Of a stretch of 64,000 nt of DNA, positions 35,640 through 45,889 are shown one piece after another. The DNA lies in contig NQMI01000156.1 in assembly GCA_002270565.1 (NCBI GenBank), forward strand, positions 1 through 64,000, in the 5' to 3' direction. The position numbers and the translations under genes are program-made. This DNA comes from Stenocarpella maydis (Eukaryota > Ascomycota > Sordariomycetes > Diaporthales > Diaporthaceae). Below the pieces are notes generated by a model that saw only the letters and a list, made by a program, of their open reading frames with translations, was not told the DNA's origin and did no database searches. Numbering within the stretch: the first letter of the stretch is position 1; every line of letters starts with the position of its first letter.

Positions 35640-36862
35640 TTTGGATGATTATTCTTGTGAGATGGTCAGACCTGGCAGATTGTGTAGGATTTGGTCATGT
35701 CGTGGCCATTGGGAGGGACTGTTGGAGTCTTGGGCGAGGTCGAATAATTATTCGTAGACCCTCGACGACGTCAATGACATGACAGAACCCAAAAACAGCT
35801 CCCGAAAATCAGAAATGCGCTAGGCTTGTGGTTGGCTCGGGTGGGCACCGGGAGACCTAGCCTTTTTTGGTTTAGACCCGGAGGGGGGATAGGCTTGGCA
35901 GAGATGATCTGTGGCGAAGCAGGTTTGGGGATTTTGGGGGACCGAAGCAGGTGCTGGCCTGGCTGATCAGCAGTTCAAGGATGTACGTACACTAAGCCTA
36001 TGATAGCCTGTAGGCCTGGTTATTTGTTATTATTTATTGCTTGAATTGCTGCTACTGTTACTTGTCAGGCTAATACGGCTGTTTTGTCACAGGCCTCGAG
36101 GCCCCTGATTGATCATCAGTCATCCTTTAGCCTTGCCCAAGGGCCCTCCTTTCCTCTCCTCTCCTCTTCATCTCACTTCCTGACCTAATCAATCAATCAA
36201 TCGTCTCTTCTCTCCTTTCTGGATCGGCACAAAGACCCCGACCGACCCTTTACAACCCCTACGGTCGATTGCCGACACTCAATCCATATTCCATCCCATT
36301 CCACTTTCCAGTTCCAATCGTCCCAAACAAATCGACCCTCCTCAGACCCCATCGACAACTCTGACGACGACGACGACAACGACGATCCTTTTTTCCTAGA
36401 AACATCATCCCTCCTTTTTGTTGTGTTTTTTTTCTTTTTCCTTTTTTCGTTCTTGATTCCCTCCTCTTGCCACTGGTCTCCTTTGCTCGTAATATTCGTC
36501 TTTTTGGTCCTTCTTTCCAGCCCGCTACGGCCAAACCCGGCTTCGTGCATTTCCCCTTTGCTGCGTCAGCCACTTGAGCAAACCAAGCAAAGCGGTCCGA
36601 TCCTCTCGCATCATCTGCCTGATCCAACCAAGCCAAGCCCAGCCCAACCAAGGCCTCCATCCGTCCACCCATCCAGCCAACAACCTCCGCCTCACGCCAG
36701 AACCCGCCAGAACCGCCGCCATTTGTCCTGCCCAGGTCATACGCAATTCCCGCCCTGACCTGAGACAAATCATCTTCTCCAGCGACATCCCTTATCAACG
36801 TCTTCGATACCCATCGACCCTGCTTTCCTTATACTTTTCACCTGATTTAATCCACCGGCAAC
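35640..36862. other. Divergent promoter region between Cbp6-like and Bsd2-like genes
   Basis: No gene seen. Pyrimidine-rich stretches at about 36,150-36,230 and 36,400-36,480 and a GAC repeat near 36,363 precede the Bsd2-like start, consistent with its promoter and leader. Confidence 0.55.
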
Positions 36863-38095
36863 ATGTCGGGCCGGTACGAACGGGTAAGCAGTCAACAGCA
36901 TCACCGACAAACAACCACGTCACACACGTGCATTAACACCCCCTCGATTGACAGGTCAACGCCCAAGACGAAGAAGATGCTCCCTCCCCCATCGCCATAT
37001 CCAGGACATCCCGCTCCTCCCTGCCAAACTCGCCCCCACCGTCATTCCACTCCAGAGCATCATCCGTCGCCCCCCGGAATCGCACAGTCCAGGACCCGAC
37101 CCTCGCCGATGCCTTCGACGCCGACGAGTCAGACAGCGATGACGAGCCCGACGACCGCCAGCGCCTCGTGAGGCAGAACTCCGACCCCGTACAGCCCGCG
37201 AGCAACAGCGCCCCCCAACAACAACACCCAACCCCGTACGACTCCGTCGCCTCCGGCGCCAGCTCCTCGCCCCCGCAGCCGCCCCCGCGCCACCAGCCCG
37301 GCAGCTCGAACCGCATCTTTGGCAGTGGCATCCAGAACGAAGGCGTCTTCTCCAACCTGACCGCCAAGCCCGAGCGAGGGGGCACAGAGAAGGAGGAACA
37401 GCCTCCGGTACGTCTCCGATCTGCCCGACACACTGTGTCACCACCGCACAGCAGCTTGCTAACCCGTGTCTCTTGTTTGCGTCGCACAGACATACGAACA
37501 GGCCGCAGCCGACTCGGCGCCCCCCTACTGGGAGACAACCATCCTCGCCCCCGGGCTCGGCGGCATCGACGATGTCTACATCGACGGCATGCCCGTCGGC
37601 TCCGTCTTCTCCTTTGTCTGGAACGGCATGATCTCCATGTCCTTCCAGCTCGTTGGCTTCCTCCTCACCTACCTCCTACACTCGACGCACGCCGCAAAGA
37701 ACGGGTCCCGGGCCGGCCTGGGAATCACCCTCATCCAATACGGCTTCTACATGAAGGGCACCGGCGGGTCGGGCGCGGGCGGCATGAACCCCAGCGAGGA
37801 CGGGCCGGGCGGCGAAGGGTACGCGAGCCCGCCGGACCCCAACTCTCACGACTTTGACCCCGGCAGCGTGGCGGGCGGTAGCGGCGGCTCGGGCGGCTCG
37901 GGCGGCATCTCGGACGTGGCGAGTTCGGAGTGGGTTGCGTACATACTCATGATCGTCGGCTGGTTCATCCTCATCAGGTCCGTCAGCGACTACCTGAGGG
38001 CCAGACGGCACGAGCAGCTCGTCCTGCAGAGCCCCGACCGCGGCCTGGGCGTGGCCATCATCGCCGACGGCGAGAGCTCAGAGAGGGTGGTCTGA
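36863..38095 (+). CDS. BSD2: Bsd2-type membrane adaptor for Rsp5 ubiquitin ligase (metal homeostasis)
   Basis: Exons 36863-36883 (21 bases), 36955-37407 and 37490-38095 give 359 residues. Bsd2/NDFIP proteins sit in Golgi and endosome membranes and recruit Nedd4/Rsp5 ligases to metal transporters such as Smf1, sending them to the vacuole. The N-terminal half is acidic, Ser/Pro-rich and soluble. A PPTY motif is created exactly at the exon 2/3 junction (QPP|TYEQ), followed closely by PPYW; both are candidate WW-domain ligands. The family core GIDDVYIDGMPVGSVFSFVWN leads into membrane segments: VFSFVWN..LLTYLLHS, AGLGITLIQYGFYM and WVAYILMIVGWFILI. A Gly/Ser-rich insertion separates the second and third. 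All introns have GT-AG ends. The C-terminal tail is cytosolic if topology follows the family. Confidence 0.87.
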
Positions 38096-39613
38096 TTTAG
38101 CCTTTGGATACCGTTGATGTGTTTTTATTTATTCTATACCCTTTACACGAAGAACAAAAAAAGGGACGACGGGAGCCAGCGCGATGTAGTAACTTGCGGT
38201 TCGGTTTGGGTGTGAGAGAGAGCCAAGGAAGATGGAGCTTAATGAGCGAATATTCTCCTTTTTGTCTTGGTCGATGACAATTAGGGGATCCAAGGCAAGG
38301 GCACGCGGGGGGGCACTGAAGCAGCATGAAGTTAGTTATCTGCTTGGTCTGTGATTGATATTCTCGGGATTATGGGCTTCCTAACAGTTGAGGGGACATG
38401 GGGAGGGGTAGAGTTTCTCCTGCTGCTGCTATGCTGTCGCGCATATCACATGCATACATACACCGTTGCCACTCCCATTACCACGCACCATGCATGCTAT
38501 ACGCCGTTTCACGGACTGTGGGGAGGTGGTTCATACACCTCATCTTGTTGCCTGACCTAAGTTCCAAGGTCACTTTCCGTGTGTCTCCTTAGAAGTTGGA
38601 ATACGTATGCTCATACTCTCGTCCCTACAGGAGGGGTTAGTTTTCCCTGTCTTTTCTATGGCGGTATGGCGGTGTGTGCTTTGTGTGCGCCGTGATGAGT
38701 GAATGAGTGACAGGTTGCGCTCTCTTGCTGTGGCTGGCTACCGGTGAAAGGGTGGTGGTTCAGTGCTTGTTTCCTAACAAGAGTCGTGGGGGTGGGTGAG
38801 AGTTGGGACCCTAACAACGTCACATGCTGGTTTGTGAGCGGCCAGTCCAGGGAGGAGGGAGGGGATAGACGGATGTGTGCAGTCTAAATATAGGGCAGAC
38901 CTGGGGGTGGTGGTTGTGGGGCGGGGGATCCATGGCCATCTGTCCGTTATTCTGTTGTGGAACGGTGGATGCTACTGTGAATGTGTGCGTGCCTACCTAG
39001 GTATGTGCCAGAGGGTCCTCCTTTCTTGACTCTGTGGTGTGGGTGCCGGGCTACGTCGGGGTTTAACTATGGCGATGCGGTGTGATAGCCCGCTCTTGGG
39101 GCCCTTCAGTCGGGGTTATTTTCTTTATACTGTTGTGCGGACATGTGGATGGGACCGGAGGTGGTATTTATAAGGAGGTATATAACATCTTGGTTGGTCC
39201 TGGGGGCTGTGAGGACAGCATTGTGCTTGGCTGGGCTCGATGCACGGACGGGGAGCGGTTGACGTCGGCGCCAACGGTTTCTGGCAATCTTGAACTACCT
39301 GCCTGTGTGGCCCCGATGTCTGACGTCCGTAACTTCAGCACTTGAAATTCTAGATTTGTGATCTTGTATTTATAAGCTACTACACCCCGCAGGCTCGCGA
39401 ACCATGAGCAATATATGATAATAGCTATACTAAAGAACAGCAAATATCAAGCTCGACCTGAACAGACAATTTTGTTTCCACATTGCCCCGACTTAGATTT
39501 GGATGAAGAGGAATGAGTGAGATGGCAGTACAAAAAGAAGGCTCCTGGATGGAAATGAGACTTGAGTACGGAGGCAAACTTGTAAGAGGAACCATATCAC
39601 GCTTCATCCGTGC
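38096..39613. other. Intergenic between convergent Bsd2-like and GTPase-like genes
   Basis: No supportable gene over 1.5 kb. The sequence is G/T-rich on the plus strand with short ATGCATAC-type repeats near 38,450-38,490. Confidence 0.55.
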
Positions 39614-40922
39614 TCAGGTGGTGCCCTTCCACCAACCTTGCACGCTTTCACGCGCTGAACGCCATAAACTCGCTTCCCAACCTCCCTCCCTCGAACTGTG
39701 GTCGTCTTTCTTTTTGTTTTCCGAAACACCTTGGTCTTCGAAAGCCTCTTGGAAGAAGGTGGCCACCGCCAACGCCGCTTGAATCCAGCTATGAAGACGT
39801 TGCCCGATTGGCTTGCCCTTCTCCTCAGTAGTGTTCTTCTGGCCGGTCCCAGGCGGAGACGGGAGCGAGGTGCTGCTGGACGCGGCTTTGGGTAATCCAG
39901 CCTGGTCCGTATGGGGGGCACCCGTCTTGGAGGTATCATCTGGCCCGGATGTAGCGTCAGGATTTGGAACTGCCTTCAGACGGACAACGGCGCGCTTGTC
40001 CTTGATCTCGATCGTTATGGACTGCGGTTCACTTTTGAGTACCTTTGCTGCCTCAGTCATCTGCCAATTTCCCTCAGAGCCCATCTCCCTGGCGGCCTGG
40101 AGACTCGGTACAGGGGCCCATCCGAAGCTTCTAGCAATGAGTTTTCTTGGCTCTTTAGAGCGCTCCATCGAATCCTCGTCCTCGTCCTTGCTGAGCACAT
40201 GCTCGTGGCCTCTGATGTCCCCGGCACCGCCGCGGAAACCATGGTGGTATACCGCCGCTCCAAGATAGCGGTTCGGCGAGTCACACAACGCTGCAACTTT
40301 GGGTGTCCGAAGAAGCTCCGCGACCCGAAGCCAGGCGGCCTCGAACGGCTTCTGCTTGGGCACATCCCCCTTCGTGGTGACAAAGACAATATTGCGATAG
40401 AACTCGGGCCCGCAAAAGTACTGGACCCATTGGAGGGTGCGCAGGTCGTCGTTGGTCATGCGGGCCTGGTCGCCGCCGTAGATGAAGAGAAGGCCGATGA
40501 TTGTGGTAATCGGGCTGAGGACCTTGAGGCAGCCGGAAATGTCGGAGAAGTTGCTTCCATTGTCCATATCGCAGGCGCCGAAGCCCGCCGTGTCGACGAA
40601 AATGTACTTTTGCCCCTCGATAAAAGCAGGACAGAGACGATGGAAGAGAGTGCCTGTGGAATTTCGTCAGTCATTTCCCAAGGTCCACTGTCAGAGGTTA
40701 GATGGTATGGATGTTGTCTTGAAACGAACCGGTATTATCAGTCGAAGTTACCAAACGAGCTAATGCTTGTGAACGATTCCCGACAGCAAATGGTGGTTCG
40801 GATAAACAACGGCGAGGGCCCAGCAGTCGCCGGCCACATCCTCTCGCCTCCACCTCACACAAGCAAACCAATATGACACCGCCTGGGGGATCACTGGGTG
40901 GTGGGCGAAAGTTCATCAACAT
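39614..40922 (-). CDS. AIG1-like P-loop GTPase-family protein, G1 motif not visible
   Basis: Model of two exons (40922-40730 and 40653-39614), 410 residues, in frame throughout. The GT donor follows ...STDNTG, and the CACAG acceptor leads into GTLFHRLCPAF. The G3 motif is clear in YIFVDTAGFGA, and G4 in NIVFVTTKGD; both fit the fungal AIG1/septin-like GTPase group. A VGNRSQ segment upstream matches the switch-I region of these proteins. I cannot find the Walker A/P-loop (GxxxxGKS) in any frame between 40,730 and 41,000, so either the first exons are mis-modelled or the P-loop has been lost. The C-terminal 150 residues are Lys/Ser/Thr-rich with no recognised domain. It is divergent from a broken gene 320 bases away. 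Role unknown; relatives are accessory and patchily distributed. Confidence 0.6.
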
Positions 40923-41243
40923 TCAAGGAGCTACCAAACGGAAACAGCACCACAAACACAACTAACAAGGATTGCTGATGGTGAAGGACAAGATTTTGGA
41001 CCTGTACAGTTGCATGCAGCTGAGACTGGTCAGGGAGATCATGTGGTGTATTTACAACTTCAGAAAGTAAGAATCGGAGACCTAGCCGCAGTCCGCATGT
41101 GTTTGACAATACCTGTGACCAGGGAACCATGGGAATACAAGAGGTACCTGGATTCATGGAACAAAGAACTGAACAATACGGCGAGGTGTGGTGAGCAGGG
41201 GCGAGAAAAAAAGCACCAAACAGGTCCGAACGAAGCGATCCAC
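40923..41243. other. Intergenic between the divergent GTPase-like gene and the broken gene
   Basis: No gene seen. If the GTPase-like gene has unrecognised 5' exons, they would lie here or just before 40,730. Confidence 0.5.
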
Positions 41244-42255
41244 ATGACTACCAGCCCTACTGGCAGCACGACAACCTTGGCGGAGTGGCAGAGGATTGCC
41301 GACCACTGTACGACTATCGAGGACGCCATAAAGCAGAGGCTCATTGGAAGAGCGTGTTACCTGGTGGATGATCTGCTCGATTCACTGCCAATCCGCGCAA
41401 GGAGCCCTGATCCCTCAATGTTTCTGCAGCTTTGGCAAGCTTGTCTCAAGCTTTTGTCTATCGACAAGCGTAATGTCTTGCCCTACAGCACCATGAACAG
41501 ACTTTTAGGCGCCATCCAGCAGAGCCTATCTGATATGAAGACTGGACAAGGCAATTCGGCGATTATGGTGGAACCGCTTGAGGATGTGCTGAAAGCCCTG
41601 GCAAGTGTCAGCCGACCCAGCCTGAAGGAGACAATCCGCCTCGCCACTTTCAAGACGGCAATTACCCTGCAAGAAACCATCGGAGACGAAAATTCCATGG
41701 CATTTTCACTATGGTCCTTCTATTACCGGACCTAGAAGACCTCGGACTCTTCAAAAGGTGCCCTGTTGAAAAAGCTGGAACATGTTTGGCAGAACATTTT
41801 GGAGGCTTCAGCCGAGGACACTGTAGCTATAACATACTATTATACCCACGCTTTCCACAGCATCACCAGGGATATGGCAAAATCAGCCAGATTGGCCGAA
41901 GATCTTGTCAATAAGGCAATCGCCGTAGGCTTCGCCGATGAGCCCACCTGGGGCATGCAGGCCCTCTCCTTCCAAGTCTGCTCGAAGATATGGGCACGAT
42001 ACCTCCGGGCCACTGCTTTCACGGCGACGGATTCACCAGGAAATGCTTATAGAGCGTCACAGATACTATACCGCCATGCAAGATGCTGTCAGCATCCCGG
42101 AGAAAGAAGATATGTTGTGCTGCGTGGCAGCTGCGTGCATGGCTAGGACGCTGGGGTATTGGCTTAAGAGCGAGCTGCCTCACCTTGAAAACAAGGACTG
42201 GTATGGGCATGCCAGGAGGCTCTTGCATGCATTATCTGAGTTAGAGGAGGAATAA
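41244..42255 (+). pseudogene. Fungal helical-repeat protein resembling C-terminal part of Clr5-domain proteins, broken
   Basis: The frame from the ATG at 41244 reads MTTSPTGSTTTLAEW and continues for 163 residues to a TAG at 41733-41735. The same frame then resumes (KTSDSSKGALLKKLEH) to about 42,020, where it shifts by one; the new frame (IHQEMLIERHRYYTAMQDA...) ends at the TAA at 42,253-42,255. No GT-AG intron repairs either break. The helical segments (DPSMFLQLWQACLKLL, PYSTMNRLLGAIQQSL, ITYYYTHAFHSI) resemble the C-terminal half of Sordariomycete proteins that carry an N-terminal Clr5 DNA-binding domain, but that domain is absent here. It may be a decayed copy, a truncated relative or an assembly error. 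The function of the intact family is poorly known. Confidence 0.5.
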
Positions 42256-43024
42256 CACTGGGGAAATGTAGAGAAATTTATAGGGGCCTGTGGTGCGGTG
42301 GGTCTCGGTCTTTTCAGCTGGGGGCTTTTTTTTTGGGACTGCTGTGTGGGCATGTGAACAGAACGGAGATGGTGTTATTGATAGATGTCCCGGACCCATC
42401 AACCTTTTTTTGTCTCTGATTTATATTGGTGTGAAAAGATTGTGGAAGACATGAGTGGTTTTTGTGTTTTTAGAAACTCAAACTTCATTGTCAGGCTTCA
42501 CTTCTCTTCTGATTTTGAATGCGGATTTGGGAATGGCAAGGACACGTTGGTATTCCTCAAATGGTACTGCTGAAACCAACAGTTTTGCAGTAATTGGTTT
42601 ATATACATCCTGTGAATATCAGAGACCAAAACAGCTAGGTTTTAACTATGTTCAAGTTGGTTATCAAGGATTTCAGCTCCCACGCTCCAAGAAATGCTTC
42701 CCTGTGAGGAGGGCCAGCTTCTCCAAAAGTCCTATCGATTTCGTCGATCTGAGGGATACAAATGACTTGGGAGAAGCGCATGGCTATGCCTGTCAGCCAA
42801 GCGAATCTCTACTTACTGCTTCCGTCGTAAAGACACGGAGACCGGAAAACCCGTGAGCATACAGCCTACTTACAGATTGAGAAGCCTGCCCGGCACAGAC
42901 TGTTGCAATGTGACCACACCGAGAATAGTTGCTGCCGACCAGTCAAGGCATGGGAAATAAAACAAAACTCTTGCTCGTCAAGCGGCCACTCATCCTTGAG
43001 CTTGGCACCTTTCTCGTGGATCAG
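42256..43024. other. Intergenic, AT-richer, no gene supported
   Basis: A 133-residue open frame at 42,455-42,856 has no family features and no splice partners. The remainder is the 3' flank of the SET gene on the minus strand. Confidence 0.5.
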
Positions 43025-44441
43025 TCACGGGATTCTGAGTTTCCAGCTCCAATGCCCCTCTGGATCCTCAACCAGCTCCCGCATGTCCCTGACCCCCCGA
43101 TCCGACGGCCCAAAACTCCTCGTCCCATAACTCACAGCCAGCCTTGCATACCCCACCGCTTTCTCCCAATCCCCTGCGGCGTTCCACTCTAATGCGGCGA
43201 CGCGATAGGGGTGCAGCAACACGGCGTCGAGCCCGGTCTCCTCGCGGGCGAGGGAGACGAGGAGCTCGGCCAGCTCGGTAGCGTTGATCGTCTCCTCATC
43301 GGTGGCAGGGACGCCATCCTCCCTTTTGTCGAGGAGAAGCGGCCAGAGGGAGGCCATCTTCTCTAACCTGTCATCAGAGGCGGTGAAGGGCTCCGGGGCG
43401 GAGCATGCGGCGCAGGTGCACTGGAAGCCCCATCTATCATGGAGGAGGGATTGGCGGCCGGCACGGGTGAGAAATGGACTGTGAGTCAGGTCAGCAGCGA
43501 GGGCTTTCCGGGCGAGGCTCACTGTTCTTGCTCACCTTATGTAGGACACAGTGATCTCATCTCCAGCCAGAATGGGCCGAATGGCGTGGATGTCCATCGT
43601 GGCGGTGGTGGGGTTGAAGTGATAGGCTGCGTTTGGGCGGCAGTCGTGGTTCATCCTCGATACTACGGAGCAGTATCCCGTCAGCCCACACATCATCCAT
43701 CACTTGCTCCCAAACTCATCGAGCCACAGTTCAAGACCACGCACCTTCGGGAAATAACGCCCCGATCCCACACCCACCCTCGCCCACGTCCAAATCGACC
43801 ATGTACGCGCTTGTCGCGTAGATCCTGCCGACGAGGTACCACTCATCCGGCGGCCCGTCGCCAAACACTGCGAGGCCCATCATCCTGTCCTTGTGCGCCG
43901 GGGATAACAGAGCCGCGGCGCCGTTGAAGAGGCGCGCGAGGTGGTGCTGCGGGACGAGGGCCATGGCGCAGTGGTCGACCATCATGATGGGCGGGTCGCT
44001 GAGGATGTGGTCTCCCCGCGAGAAGTTGGTGGTTGCGACCACGCCGAGGCCCTTGCCTGGGACCGGGCGCACGTCATATTTCTGGAGCAATGAGCGGCTG
44101 TCATGGTCTGCGGCGGAGCTGGCGGAGTACAGTACGTCCAGGATGTCTGGTGCACGCTGCGTCTCTGTGAGGATTGGGATGGGGCCGGGGCTGCCGTTTT
44201 CATCGGCCAGGGGAGAGGGAGATGGAGCTGTGAAGATGCAGAATTCGGTGCCGTCGTTGGTGTGGTAGCATGGGCCGGGTGTTAGGCATTGCTCTCCTGA
44301 CCTTATCAGGAGGCTACCCCCCGAGATGAGGTTGGTATTCGGGCAATAGCCTGCTGTTCCAACACTGTGAGGTGTTGTCTCGGAGGCGGCGATGTGGGTG
44401 CAATGGATGGCGAAAGAAATGGGAATCGCATGGGGCAGCAT
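43025..44441 (-). CDS. SET-domain protein (fungal, MYND-less type), three exons
   Basis: Exons 44441-43745, 43662-43536 and 43478-43025 give 425 residues. SET proteins are S-adenosylmethionine-dependent lysine methyltransferases. SET motifs appear in order: VRPVPGKGLGVVATTNFSRG (SET-N), RMNHDCRPNAAYHF (SAM and pseudoknot motif, with the usual NHxCxPN pattern) assembled across intron 1, AGDEITVSYI, and a post-SET cysteine cluster WGFQCTCAAC. The protein begins with a hydrophobic stretch (MLPHAIPISFAIHCTHIAA) and a Cys-rich N-terminal region unusual for nuclear SET enzymes; this may be a secretion or targeting signal or simply divergent sequence. After the post-SET there is a helical C-terminal domain, as in SET5/SMYD-like fungal proteins. 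Introns are 82 and 57 bases with GT-AG ends. Substrate unknown. Confidence 0.82.
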
Positions 44442-44873
44442 ATGATAAGACCGGGATCTGTATTATCTGAGACAGAGTAATTGAACTTCTAAACTAGAAA
44501 TTTCCCTCGGCGTCGAGGTGATATGGCACCGCAAATATTGAGATGATCTAACGGAACCGGGGGAGGGGGAGGGGAGCTCGCATACCTAGGTTGTTTAAAA
44601 TTCGTCGGCTAATAAATCTGCACGGGTAATAGCATACCGTTCAAGGGGCAGGGGCTGCTACCAATATTGAACTAAACCTAGAACTGCCTGGGATGGTTTT
44701 CGGACCTCAGCGAGTAGGTCAGGCTCGCAAGACAACTGACCAATCGACGTGCTTCAAGGCATGTTCCATGGCAACTGGAAGAAGTGCTCTATATTTAAAT
44801 CTTTCACTAGATATCGTTCCCTTGGACAAATTCTTCTTCTCAATCATTCTTTTACCCTCCTCGGTCGTCCAAC
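44442..44873. other. Divergent promoter region between the SET gene and an unknown gene
   Basis: No gene seen. A TATA-like TATATTTAAAT at 44,790-44,800 lies about 75 bases before the plus-strand start codon. Confidence 0.55.
44790..44800 (+). promoter_or_regulatory. TATA-like element (TATATTTAAAT)
   Basis: Located about 75 bases upstream of the hypothetical-protein start codon, followed by a pyrimidine-rich leader. Confidence 0.4.
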
Positions 44874-45796
44874 ATGACAACCACATCATCCTACAACGAG
44901 ACAACGATCGTTTCCCTCCTCAGAGAATACTACTCTCTGCTCATCTCCCTTTCCTACCTCCATGCTTCACAGGTCATGAATCCCCCGCCGTCTGGCCACA
45001 CAATCAACGACTCGCTATGCAACCAACTGGGTCTTGATGCTGCGGTGATATCGCTGCTGAAGAAAATACCATATGTCGATGGGCCTTATACTGATGGGAA
45101 ACTCGACGAGGGTGCCTCTGCGTACGGATGCATGATCTTCCCCGGCTCATGGCGCGGCGCCAGGGCATATTCCTTCTTGCGAGACGATGATGTCATCGCC
45201 AGCCGGGACCCGGAAGCTGATGGGTCGGAGGGGGTGAGATTGTATTACCTACTCAGCCATGATGTTGCATTGGCGCACAACCTCAGGGATGGCATGACTG
45301 TGGTGCTGGACACAAATGCCAGTACGCCATCAGAATCTCCCAAAGCCAGGCAGTGCCAGGACGGAGTAGCTGACACCCTACAACAGACACTGTGAGGATG
45401 CTGGACAACAATGACAGTCCAGAAGTTTCCAATCCGGAGGGAACTCCACTTGAGAGACCTTGGGACCCTGGGCATTATCGGAATTACTACGCGCAAGATG
45501 CGACATCTTACTTAGAGGGCCTAGTCACCAAGATTCGGTCGTTGGAATTGATCCCCTACGGAGGAGGCCAGTACGAGAGGCAGTTTTATGACCAAGAGAC
45601 TCCTGAAGTCGTAAGTAACTCCAGAACTGAGATGCGGGATGAATGCGACCAGCGGTTGACTGACCGATTTCCGCAGCATGATGAAGTCAAGAAGATTCTC
45701 CTAGAGGAGTACGGCTGGGGCTCGGAGAGCTTCAGAAAAGAAGACTGGCAAGCGGAAGCCGAGGGAATTTGGGAGAGGATTATTCGTGACTCCTGA
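44874..45796 (+). CDS. Hypothetical protein, three exons
   Basis: Exons 44874-45321, 45387-45610 and 45677-45796 give 263 residues; introns of 65 and 66 bases have GT-AG ends and keep frame. I recognise no domain. The N-terminus (TTIVSLLREYYSLLISLSYL) is helical but not a clear signal peptide. The middle has a Tyr-Gly-rich stretch (GPYTDGKLDEGASAYG) and the C-terminus a DPGHYRNYYAQDATSYLEGL and LLEEYGWGSESF region that look like a folded globular protein, of a type common as lineage-specific hypotheticals in plant-associated ascomycetes. It is convergent with the LysM gene: only 93 bases separate the two stop codons, so the 3' UTRs very likely overlap. Confidence 0.7.
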
Positions 45797-45889
45797 TACT
45801 GAGGCCATGTATAATCAATTTAAGCTGACTCGAAGATTTGTGGTAAAATTGCAAGGTTTTCCGCCCACAAGTTTAAGTACCCAGGTAGA

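Noticed and set aside
42455..42856. 133-residue open frame downstream of the broken helical-repeat gene
   Set aside because: Composition and sequence show no domain; likely chance frame in AT-richer spacer.
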